From the NCBI GenBank assembly GCA_026002305.1, contig BOBI01000052.1, positions 1-13,047 on the forward strand: a stretch of DNA of 13,047 nucleotides, given 5' to 3'. Source of the stretch: Spirochaetia bacterium (GTDB lineage Bacteria; Spirochaetota; Spirochaetia; Treponematales; Breznakiellaceae). Below are positions 1-6,241 of this stretch, piece by piece. The number at the start of each line of letters is the position of its first letter. The first letter of the stretch is position 1. A model generated the notes under the pieces. That model made no database searches. It saw only the letters and a list, made by a program, of their open reading frames with translations, and had not been told where the DNA came from. A program made the translations under genes and the position numbers.

Positions 1-56
1 TTAAAATCCAGTGACTCAAACTCTTTACCCATGACAAATTCTTTTTCATCGCTCAT
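1..56 (-). CDS. 5' end of an unidentified gene, cut by the window edge
   Basis: Reading leftward from an ATG at 56-54 the frame stays open to base 1 and gives MSDEKEFVMGKEFESLDF, 18 residues with no stop. A strong Shine-Dalgarno (GGGAGG on the minus strand, bases 67-62) lies 5 nt before the ATG, and a good promoter lies just upstream, so this is very probably a real start. The visible peptide is acidic and hydrophilic, with no signal peptide. Too little is visible to name a family. Confidence 0.6.
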   Translation of the reverse strand, partial: MSDEKEFVMGKEFESLDF

Positions 57-89
57 ATTCCCCTCCCAGAGTTATGCTCTTTGATCTGA

Positions 90-121
90 ATTATATCACA
101 CTTCCAAATTCTGTGGGTCAA
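90..121 (-). promoter_or_regulatory. Extended -10 promoter for the left-edge minus-strand gene
   Basis: On the minus strand, bases 98-90 read TGATATAAT, a perfect TGnTATAAT extended -10 box. A TTGACC at 121-116 resembles a -35 box, but the spacer is 20 nt, longer than ideal. An extended -10 can tolerate a poor -35. A start of transcription near base 83 would leave a leader of about 27 nt containing the Shine-Dalgarno of the gene that starts at 56. Confidence 0.55.
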
Positions 122-134
122 GTTTAGAGTCTGC

Positions 135-144
135 GGGGGGGGGG
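135..144. repeat. Homopolymer G10 tract upstream of a promoter
   Basis: Ten consecutive G residues (read as C10 on the minus strand) lie 14 bp upstream of the -35-like box of the minus-strand promoter at 90-121. Mononucleotide tracts of this length are prone to slipped-strand length change. In Treponema pallidum, G tracts close to promoters are known to alter expression of some surface-protein genes. Whether this tract varies cannot be told from one sequence. Confidence 0.6.
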
Positions 145-277
145 TAAAGCGCGGGGCGGATAAAAATTTCTTCATAAGATCTCCAGAATGAACAAATCCC
201 CGGGTGTAAACTATTGGTGTATGCTATTAGTATAGGCACAAAACCTAGAAAAAACAAGTAAAATTTGCAAAAACCCG

Positions 278-313
278 GTAGAAACTCGGCGCTCCAAGCA
301 CTCCGGTTTCTGC
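278..313 (+). promoter_or_regulatory. Local hairpin overlapping the left arm of the long inverted repeat
   Basis: Bases 278-289 (GTAGAAACTCGG) can pair with 303-313 (CCGGTTTCTGC). This gives an 11-pair stem with one G-U pair and one bulged U. The 13-nt loop (290-302) contains the 12 bases 290-301 that are fully complementary to 661-672. The two bases that mismatch in the long-range pairing, C303 and C304, are correctly paired with G289 and G288 in this local stem. The RNA could therefore form a loop-to-distal-strand pseudoknot, or switch between local and long-range stems. This is a hand-drawn structure, not a computed fold. Confidence 0.4.
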
Positions 314-672
314 TGTTGTTTAGAAAGGCGGCGTGCGGTTTATGCGGCGGGTGCCCTTTGGCTTAATTACCCTACAAAAACAGAGGTGCATTCAGTTCTG
401 AAATTGGTACTATGATGCAAACGCTCGCAGGTTCCATCGTGAAGCGTATTGCGTTATGTCGGTTAAACCGCTACTGGTGATTAGGGAAAAGATAACGTCC
501 GAATAGCACCAACGCGTAACGATGGGTTCTGCGAGCGGCTTGCCTAATTGTACTAATCTCGAAGTTCCAAAAGCACCTCTGCGTCTGCCGCAATATGTAG
601 CCAAAGGGTTTTTGTCTTACAAACCGCCCAGATATTTTTGTGTTAAAGGCAGAAACCAAAGTGCTTGGAGCG
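290..672. repeat. Long imperfect inverted repeat; candidate structured leader RNA
   Basis: The left arm (290 to about 478) and right arm (about 482 to 672) are imperfect reverse complements. Paired blocks are 290-301/661-672, 305-313/649-657, 335-341/621-627, 354-363/599-608, 381-389/573-581, 404-410/550-556, 422-430/529-537 and 434-440/519-525. From 290 to 389 the pairing has no gap (coordinates always sum to 962). Only about 3 nt of gap are needed to reach 447. A hand count gives about 104 matches in 158 aligned positions, and the centre is ambiguous. In 342-353 most differences would be G-U pairs in a plus-strand RNA. It ends 38 nt before the sugar transferase start, with no T-run after it, so it does not look like a simple terminator. 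It could be a structured leader, an independent ncRNA, or two diverged inverted copies of a mobile or protein-binding element. No target-site duplication is visible, and I recognise no known RNA family. Confidence 0.6.
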
Positions 673-710
673 GACTGGACATAGCCCTTAAAGTATAGTG
701 CAATTAGACT

Positions 711-2153
711 ATGAACCTGTACGACTTTGATGCGTGGTACCGAAAGCGTTATTTCCGCACCAGCAGCGCCGTAATCACAACCGGCCTTATTGTATCCGAT
801 CTTTTCGCGGTTATGCTTTCGTTTGGGATGGGTTTTTTTGCCGTAAACACCTTCGATTTAAGTATTATCAACTTCAGGTCGTTTATAGAGTATTGGCCGT
901 ATTTACCGGTGTTTATAGCGTTCTTTCTGGTGTTCAGGCTATACCCGGGCATTTCAATAGCTCCGGCCGAAGAGCTTCGCCGTTTTGTTTTAAGCGCTTT
1001 TTTATCACATGGCGAAGTAATTCTTTCACGTTATATAGAAGACAGGGAATTCGGAGCAATATCGGCGGCGTTTGTTGTCAGTTTTGTTTTTTCACCATTT
1101 ATTTTGCTGGCGTGCCGTGCTGTTATGCGCAACCTGCTGCACAAAACCCATCTTGGAATTATTCCGGCGGTGGTCTTTGGGGCGGGCGATATGGGGCGGG
1201 CGATTGCGGACAAGATGCTTAAAGATGATAAAACAGGATACAAACCTGTACTTTTTTTAGATGATGATATAACAACCGGCGACTCGTATCGTGATATTCC
1301 GATCATTCATGATACATCAACCGGCAAACAGATTGTCGATACCTACCGGATAAAAATGGCAGTTGTTGCCATGCCGCATCTTTCGCAGGAAGATTTTGCT
1401 AAACTGCACAACCGCGCCGTGTCCGCATTCCGGTATAACATATTGATTCCCGACTTTTCGACAACGAGCAGTATTTGGATGACGGTGCGCGATTTTGACG
1501 GCATACTCGGATTCGCTACCGCCAACAATCTTAACATGCCGTGGAATTTATTTATTAAACGTATCTTCGATTTATCACTTACCACGGTAGGACTCTTAAT
1601 AATATTAATTCCCCTATTGTGTATTTCCGCTTTGGTAAAAATTACTTCAAAGGGGCCGGTTTTCTACAAGCAGCAGCGCATAGGAAAAAACGGTAAATAT
1701 TTTAAGATGTGGAAATTCCGCTCAATGCAGGTTGACGCGGCAAAACGTCTGGAAGAACTTCTTGCAAGCGATCCTGCCGTGCGCAAAGAATGGGAATCAA
1801 ATCAAAAAATAAAAAATGATCCGCGTGTTACGCCGCTTGGAAAAATTTTACGGCGGAGCAGCATTGATGAACTTCCGCAGTTAATAAATGTTTTAAAAGG
1901 TGATATGTCGCTTGTAGGGCCGCGTCCGATTGTTGATAACGAAACAAAGAAATACGGCGACGATTTCCAGCGTATTTTTGCCGTAAAACCCGGTATTACA
2001 GGTCTTTGGCAGGTTTCGGGGCGTTCCAACACCGATTACATGGAAAGAATTTCACTCGATTCTTACTACCTGCAAAGCTGGTCCACATGGCTTGATATTT
2101 GGATCTTATATAAAACTTTTGGGGTGGTGCTCCAAAAGAGTGGGGCATATTAA
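711..2153 (+). CDS. wbaP: Polyprenyl-phosphate sugar-1-phosphate transferase, WbaP-like
   Basis: This 480-residue membrane enzyme should start assembly of a surface polysaccharide by moving a hexose-1-phosphate from a nucleotide sugar to undecaprenyl phosphate at the inner face of the membrane. Hydrophobic segments lie near residues 20-46, 62-78 and 113-137. A Rossmann-like middle domain has FGAGDMG at 156-162. The C-terminal bacterial sugar-transferase domain starts with KRIFDL (283-288) and a re-entrant hydrophobic helix. It continues with KFRSM (335-339), SIDELPQ (384-390, catalytic Asp386-Glu387), LVGPRP (401-406) and [14 protein letters not shown] (426-439). Length and domain order fit the WbaP family; the sugar (galactose in classical WbaP) cannot be read from sequence. 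The ATG at 711 is the first possible start after a stop at 705-707 and has no evident Shine-Dalgarno. The gene follows the long inverted repeat and may be controlled by it. Confidence 0.85.
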   Translation: MNLYDFDAWYRKRYFRTSSAVITTGLIVSDLFAVMLSFGMGFFAVNTFDLSIINFRSFIEYWPYLPVFIAFFLVFRLYPGISIAPAEELRRFVLSAFLSHGEVILSRYIEDREFGAISAAFVVSFVFSPFILLACRAVMRNLLHKTHLGIIPAVVFGAGDMGRAIADKMLKDDKTGYKPVLFLDDDITTGDSYRDIPIIHDTSTGKQIVDTYRIKMAVVAMPHLSQEDFAKLHNRAVSAFRYNILIPDFSTTSSIWMTVRDFDGILGFATANNLNMPWNLFIKRIFDLSLTTVGLLIILIPLLCISALVKITSKGPVFYKQQRIGKNGKYFKMWKFRSMQVDAAKRLEELLASDPAVRKEWESNQKIKNDPRVTPLGKILRRSSIDELPQLINVLKGDMSLVGPRPIVDNETKKYGDDFQRIFAVKPGITGLWQVSGRSNTDYMERISLDSYYLQSWSTWLDIWILYKTFGVVLQKSGAY

Positions 2154-2155
2154 AA

Positions 2156-2998
2156 TTGTTTTTTCATAAAAAGTTTTTTTTGGTGGTTATTCAAATTGTA
2201 TTCTCGGTAGGCGTTATATTCTCTGAATCTGAAGAATTTAAAATTGACGAAGAATATAAAATTGACGAAGAATATAAGCGTTCGGTGAAAGATATTTTTC
2301 CGTCTATTGACGAAACAATTCTGGGTGAAACATATTCTACTGTAGGGTATTCATCTTATATCAACGCGCGCAATATACGCACCGGGGATTTAACGCTTCA
2401 ACCGGAAGATGATTCGATTTCAGACCTTGCGAAAATTATTATGTATGAAAAACCACTGTATATAATTGAATCATTGTTCCTGCTGCCGGTTTCTGATGTT
2501 GAGATTGTTGATGTATATAACGCGCTTGGTAAAGTACGTTTGTTACAGGGCAGGGCGTATAATTCCGCTTCGCGCGGCGGAAAAATGACCGCTCTTTTTG
2601 AAGAAGCCAGTAGGATAAAGGGTGAGAAAAATTTTGCGCGGCTCGCGGATCCAACCCCGCTGTTTACCGCGCCCGAAAGTGATGAAATGTATATACTGCT
2701 TAAAGCAACGCATTTTGGTAATTGTTATTTCAAAGCAAACATTGTTACAGGCGGGCAGCATCTATTTTATTCAATAAATAATTTTAGAAGCGTAAACTTT
2801 ATTATTCCTATTATCAGGCCCAACCGGTTTTTAATACGTCTTTATATAGAGCCTGTCGCCGAAGGTGTTTTAATTTACGGCATTACAGGCGTAGACGTCC
2901 CGGACTTTATCGCATCCATGGTGAACATTCCATCTTTGATACAAAAACGTTTGGATGTAATTTACGGCTGGCTTATCGACGGCATATCAAACAGGTAA
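2156..2998 (+). CDS. Secreted or periplasmic protein of unknown function
   Basis: This 280-residue protein probably starts at TTG 2156, 2 nt after the wbaP stop. A G-rich GAGTGGGG lies about 9 nt upstream, and no ATG lies in frame until residue 96. Residues 1-23 look like a signal peptide: FFHKKFF, a hydrophobic stretch, then VIFS before an acidic segment, with probable cleavage near 23. No Cys sits at the cleavage site, so it is not an obvious lipoprotein. A short charged region (24-46) carries a perfect six-residue duplication, KIDEEY twice. The remainder is a mixed alpha/beta domain without a motif I recognise. It may belong to an uncharacterised spirochaete family, but I cannot confirm that. 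It probably shares a transcript with wbaP, although no polysaccharide role is evident. Its last 12 bases overlap the convergent gene. Confidence 0.7.
   Translation: MFFHKKFFLVVIQIVFSVGVIFSESEEFKIDEEYKIDEEYKRSVKDIFPSIDETILGETYSTVGYSSYINARNIRTGDLTLQPEDDSISDLAKIIMYEKPLYIIESLFLLPVSDVEIVDVYNALGKVRLLQGRAYNSASRGGKMTALFEEASRIKGEKNFARLADPTPLFTAPESDEMYILLKATHFGNCYFKANIVTGGQHLFYSINNFRSVNFIIPIIRPNRFLIRLYIEPVAEGVLIYGITGVDVPDFIASMVNIPSLIQKRLDVIYGWLIDGISNR
2239..2274 (+). repeat. Perfect 18-bp tandem duplication inside the secreted-protein gene
   Basis: TAAAATTGACGAAGAATA occurs twice back to back (2239-2256 and 2257-2274). The unit is a multiple of three, so gain or loss of copies would add or remove a KIDEEY block without a frameshift. 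It sits just after the predicted signal peptide. The perfect match of the two copies suggests a recent duplication. Confidence 0.85.
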
Positions 2999-4291
2999 CG
3001 TTTTTTCATTTTTAACATTTTCGTTTTCATTCCTTTTAACATTTTTGTTTTCACCCCATATATACATTTTGTCGGAAAGCCGTATTTTACACGGAACGGG
3101 AATTGTTATAATCTGTCCTTTGCAGGCGCGCCCGGCGGGCATTGCCTCGCCGCCTATGCGTATGCCTTCTACGGCGAACTCCGCCACGCCGGTTTTCGCT
3201 CCGGTTACCATAACGTTGTCGCCGTTCTTGACAGCGCCGGCCTCAATTAAGAATTCGCCAACGCCTATTTTGGAAAAATAGTGTGTTGCGCGGGCTACGT
3301 ATGTTTTGGTGCGCGTCGCCTGCGAGCCGTAAACATTACTCCACTGCCCAATTTCCGCCCCCTGATAGTAGCCGCTCCAAAAGCCGCGGTTGAATACGGT
3401 GCGCAGTTCCTCCAAAAGCGCGGCGGTTAAGCGGCCGTCGTAGGCGCCCGCCTCAATTGCCTTAAAGGCGCGGTCGTAACATTCGCAGGTTTTTTTAACA
3501 TATTCCGCGGGGCGCGCGCGGCCTTCAATCTTGAATATGCGCACACCGGCATCAAGCATCGCCGGAAGAAACTCTATCGTACAAAGATCTTTCGGCGACA
3601 TTATATAATTACTTTCAAGGGACAACCCAAAACCGGTTTCGTTATCGCGCGCGCTGTAACTCCTGCGGCACAACTGGTAACACGCGCCCTTGTTTGCCGA
3701 GGCGCCGCTTGCGTGCAGGCTTAAATAACATTTACCTGCTATCGCCATACACAACGCGCCGTGACAAAACATCTCTATTTGTACCAATTCTTTATCCGGA
3801 GCGCATATATTGTTTGTCCTGATATAATCATAAATTTCCTTTACCTGAAAAAGATTAAGCTCACGGGCAAGCACCACAACATTCGCATAACGCGAGTAAA
3901 AACGTACCGCCTCGCTGTTAGAAACATTGGCCTGTGTAGAAATATGTACCGGCATACCGGCGTTATGCGCGTATTCGATCACCGACATATCGCACGCGAT
4001 AACGGCAGACACCCCGCAGACTTTTGACGCGTCCACAATGCGCCGCATAAGCGGCAGATCGCCGTCATATATGATCGTGTTCAGTGTTAAGTACGATTTC
4101 AAACCGTACCCCTTGCAGGTAGATACAATCCGGGGCAGATCATCAAGTGAAAAATTGGCCGACGAGCGCGCGCGCATGTTAAGGTTTTCTATACCGAAAT
4201 ACACAGAGTCGGCGCCGCCTGAGGCAGCCGCCTGAAGGCAATCGTACGACCCTGCCGGCGCCATTATGTTTATTTCGTTTCTGCGGTACAT
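2987..4291 (-). CDS. U32-family protein (TrhP/YegQ-like)
   Basis: This 434-residue protein belongs to the peptidase U32 family. Well-studied members such as TrhP act in tRNA U34 hydroxylation and others in rRNA hydroxylation, so a tRNA-modification role is likelier than proteolysis. Evidence is the N-terminal APAGSYDCLQAAASGGAD (11-28) with DSVYFGI, then LTLNT (68-72), HISTQ (116-120), and the U32 signature EMFCHGALCMAIAGKCYLS (173-191) followed by SANKGACYQLCRR (198-210). Cys176, Cys181, Cys188, Cys204, Cys208 and Cys237 are candidate iron-sulfur or structural ligands. KIEGRAR (254-260) is also typical. The ATG at 4291 has a weak ribosome site, and Met10 is an alternative start. The C-terminus ends in an odd polar tail (about 413-429, an eight-residue ENxNVKxN motif repeated) that looks like an add-on. 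The gene is transcribed away from the sugar operon and is probably unrelated to it. Confidence 0.8.
   Translation of the reverse strand: MYRRNEINIMAPAGSYDCLQAAASGGADSVYFGIENLNMRARSSANFSLDDLPRIVSTCKGYGLKSYLTLNTIIYDGDLPLMRRIVDASKVCGVSAVIACDMSVIEYAHNAGMPVHISTQANVSNSEAVRFYSRYANVVVLARELNLFQVKEIYDYIRTNNICAPDKELVQIEMFCHGALCMAIAGKCYLSLHASGASANKGACYQLCRRSYSARDNETGFGLSLESNYIMSPKDLCTIEFLPAMLDAGVRIFKIEGRARPAEYVKKTCECYDRAFKAIEAGAYDGRLTAALLEELRTVFNRGFWSGYYQGAEIGQWSNVYGSQATRTKTYVARATHYFSKIGVGEFLIEAGAVKNGDNVMVTGAKTGVAEFAVEGIRIGGEAMPAGRACKGQIITIPVPCKIRLSDKMYIWGENKNVKRNENENVKNEKTLPV
3011..3054 (-). repeat. Imperfect 20-bp direct repeat coding the U32 protein tail
   Basis: Bases 3011-3030 and 3035-3054 are near-identical (TTTAACATTTTCGTTTTCAT and TTTAACATTTTTGTTTTCAC) at a 24-nt offset. 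They code an eight-residue repeat in the asparagine- and lysine-rich C-terminal tail of the U32 protein. The local composition is much more AT-rich than the rest of that gene. This suggests local duplication or 3'-end extension next to the convergent gene boundary. Confidence 0.7.
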
Positions 4292-4319
4292 ATTATCAGG
4301 TTAGCATATTTTCTGCGCC

Positions 4320-4349
4320 TTGCCACGCCATTAACCCCCATGTTAATAT
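4320..4349 (+). promoter_or_regulatory. Possible promoter and operator-like palindrome of the sugar operon
   Basis: In the 73-nt divergent gap, TTGCCA (4320-4325) and TAATAT (4344-4349) are separated by 18 nt and could form -35 and -10 boxes for rfbH. A small palindrome, TTAAC-N6-GTTAA (4331-4346), overlaps the -10 and could bind a regulator. Transcription would start about 9 nt before the ATG, leaving little room for a Shine-Dalgarno, and none is seen. Both boxes are imperfect, so this is tentative. Confidence 0.3.
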
Positions 4350-4364
4350 TTTCCCGTACAACAG

Positions 4365-5708
4365 ATGAAAGAATTATTTAAATCTATGACAAAAGAACAG
4401 GCCGCCCAGTCAATTCTTGAAAGTGTTAAGGCGTATTACCGCGAGTTTATGCAAACGCCGCCTTACAAAGACGGGGATCGTATTCCTTACGCTGCCCGCG
4501 TGTTCGACGAGGGTGAGATGGTAAACCTTGTTGATAGCGGCCTTGAGTTTTGGCTTACAACCGGGCGTTGGGCTGCGCAATTTGAAAAACGGTTTGGCGA
4601 CTACCTTGGCGTGCCTTATGTATCGCTTGTAAATTCAGGCTCATCGGCAAATTTGCTGGCCTTTATGGCGTTAACCTCCCCCCTCTTGGGCGAGCGCGCT
4701 ATAAAACGCGGCGACGAGGTAATTACCGTGGCCGCCGGATTTCCTACAACGGTAACGCCGGTTGTACAATTCGGCGCTGTCCCCGTTTTTGTTGATGAAA
4801 CGATTCCGCAATACAACATTGATGTATCACTTCTTGAACAAGCTCTATCGCCTAAAACAAAAGCTGTAATGATTGCGCATACATTGGGCAATCCGTTTGA
4901 TTTGCAATATGTAAAGACGTTTTGCGATGCGCATAAACTGTGGCTTGTGGAAGATAATTGCGACGCGCTTGGATCAACCTACACGATAAACGGCAGCGAA
5001 AAATACACCGGTACAATCGGCGACATCGGTACATCGAGTTTTTATCCGCCGCATCACATGACAATGGGGGAGGGCGGGGCGGTTTACACACACGACCCTC
5101 TGTTGCACAAAATAGTACTTTCCATGCGTGACTGGGGACGCGACTGCGTTTGCCCGTCCGGCAAGGACAATATGTGCGGCCATCGTTTTGATAAACAATA
5201 CGGCGAACTGCCGCTTGGTTATGATCATAAATATGTGTACAGCCATTTTGGCTTCAATCTAAAAGCAACGGATATGCAGGCGTCTATCGGGTGCGCACAG
5301 CTTGAAAAATTGCCGTCGTTTGTCGAAAGACGGCGGCACAACTGGCAGTATTTGCGGGATGCGCTTGACGGTGTGCAGGATAAATTGATACTGCCGGAGG
5401 CGGCGCCAAACTCAAAACCCAGTTGGTTTGGCTTCTTGCTAACATGCAAAAATGGCGTGGATCGTACCAAATTGGTACGGCACATCGAAGAAAAAAACAT
5501 TCAAACACGCACCCTTTTTGCCGGCAACCTTGTCAAGCACCCCTGTTTCGACGAAATGCGAAAAAGCGGCAGCGGCTACAGAATAGCTGGTACACTGGAA
5601 AATACCGACTGTATCATGCGCGATACCTTTTGGGTGGGAGTCTACCCGGGTATGACGGACGCGATGTTGGAAAGAATGGTAAAGGTGATACAGGAAGGCC
5701 TATCTTGA
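4365..5708 (+). CDS. rfbH: RfbH/E1-type CDP-4-keto-6-deoxyglucose 3-dehydratase
   Basis: This 447-residue member of the DegT/DnrJ/EryC1/StrS fold is the dehydratase branch, not an aminotransferase. It should use PMP and a [2Fe-2S] cluster to remove the C3 hydroxyl of a CDP-4-keto-6-deoxyhexose on the way to 3,6-dideoxyhexoses. The usual PLP-binding Lys is replaced by His: SFYPPHHMTMGEGG (225-238), His230 at the Lys position. All four cluster cysteines of the E1 family are present as Cys199, Cys261, Cys263 and Cys271. The C-X1-C-X7-C part is as in Yersinia E1, with X61 instead of X57 before it. GYDHKYVYSHFGFNLKATDMQA (285-306) is typical of RfbH. It is first in a tight six-gene operon. Its usual partners (E3 reductase, CDP-glucose synthase and 4,6-dehydratase) are not in the window. 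Start 4365 has no clear Shine-Dalgarno; Met8 is an alternative. Confidence 0.9.
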   Translation: MKELFKSMTKEQAAQSILESVKAYYREFMQTPPYKDGDRIPYAARVFDEGEMVNLVDSGLEFWLTTGRWAAQFEKRFGDYLGVPYVSLVNSGSSANLLAFMALTSPLLGERAIKRGDEVITVAAGFPTTVTPVVQFGAVPVFVDETIPQYNIDVSLLEQALSPKTKAVMIAHTLGNPFDLQYVKTFCDAHKLWLVEDNCDALGSTYTINGSEKYTGTIGDIGTSSFYPPHHMTMGEGGAVYTHDPLLHKIVLSMRDWGRDCVCPSGKDNMCGHRFDKQYGELPLGYDHKYVYSHFGFNLKATDMQASIGCAQLEKLPSFVERRRHNWQYLRDALDGVQDKLILPEAAPNSKPSWFGFLLTCKNGVDRTKLVRHIEEKNIQTRTLFAGNLVKHPCFDEMRKSGSGYRIAGTLENTDCIMRDTFWVGVYPGMTDAMLERMVKVIQEGLS

Positions 5709-6241
5709 CCACGCCGGATGCTATCAGTTTCCTTGACAAAACACTGCGTTATAAGGCGGACAGGGCGGATAAAAACGATGGTCTTCCACAGGATGTTTAT
5801 TTGTTTGTAAGCCGCAGTACGCCGCTTGTATGTGTTGATTTATGGGTTCAGGACAAACAGGGGGTGCTTCTTTCCTGGAGAAATGATGCCATTTACGGTC
5901 AAGGCTGGCACGTTCCCGGCGGAATCGTCCGTTACAAGGAAACCTTTGAACACCGCCTTCAAAAAACCGCAGAAAATGAGCTTGGTTGTCCGGTTACCTT
6001 TGATCCAAAACCCATGACAATAGAAGAGCTAATCGTCCAAGACCGCGAAAACTGCGGTCACATAATTGCGTTCCTTTACCGGTGTTTTATTCCCAAAGAC
6101 TATGCGCCGGATAATCACGGCAAGACTGCCTGCGATGCCGGTTATCTGCAATGGCATAAAACCTGCCCCAAAAACCTGCTTAACGTCCAGAATTATTACA
6201 GGGGCTTTTTTGCCGCCGGTGATTTGGGGAGCCTTAATTAG
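5705..6241 (+). CDS. Nudix hydrolase with degenerate Nudix box, GDP-mannose hydrolase-like
   Basis: This 178-residue protein starts at TTG 5705, which overlaps the rfbH stop in TTGA. An AGGAAGG at 5692-5698, 6 nt upstream, supports this start over the much longer open frame that runs back into rfbH. The fold is Nudix: GWHVPGG (67-73) leads into G73-x5-E79-x7, but where the canonical box has R-E-U-x-E-E-x-G it has K87-T88-A89-E90-N91-E92-L93-G94. Loss of some catalytic glutamates is also seen in GDP-mannose mannosyl hydrolase (Gmm), which hydrolyses nucleotide sugars. A nucleotide-sugar hydrolase or proof-reader of the pathway intermediate is therefore plausible. Its substrate is unknown. It is about 20 residues longer than Gmm, with an N-terminal helix-like segment. 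Confidence 0.75.
   Translation: MTTPDAISFLDKTLRYKADRADKNDGLPQDVYLFVSRSTPLVCVDLWVQDKQGVLLSWRNDAIYGQGWHVPGGIVRYKETFEHRLQKTAENELGCPVTFDPKPMTIEELIVQDRENCGHIIAFLYRCFIPKDYAPDNHGKTACDAGYLQWHKTCPKNLLNVQNYYRGFFAAGDLGSLN

Noticed and set aside
205-265. Promoter for the inverted-repeat/wbaP transcript
   Set aside because: Several -10-like strings occur (TATTAG, TATAGG, TAAAAT), but none has a -35-like box at proper spacing, so I did not call one.
410-659. Two overlapping minus-strand open frames of 62-64 codons in the inverted-repeat region
   Set aside because: They lie entirely within the self-complementary element, lack convincing ribosome sites and resemble no protein; the base-pairing pattern explains the sequence better than coding does.
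290-672. tmRNA, RNase P RNA, 6S RNA or integron attC site
   Set aside because: None of the conserved cores of these RNAs that I know is visible on either strand. attC sites are much shorter, and no integrase or gene cassette is present.
290-672. Transcription terminator
   Set aside because: No T-run follows either end, and the structure is far longer than an intrinsic terminator.
5423-5704. Upstream extension of the Nudix frame inside rfbH
   Set aside because: It overlaps well-conserved rfbH codons in another frame. The TTG at 5705 has a good Shine-Dalgarno and gives a normal Nudix length.
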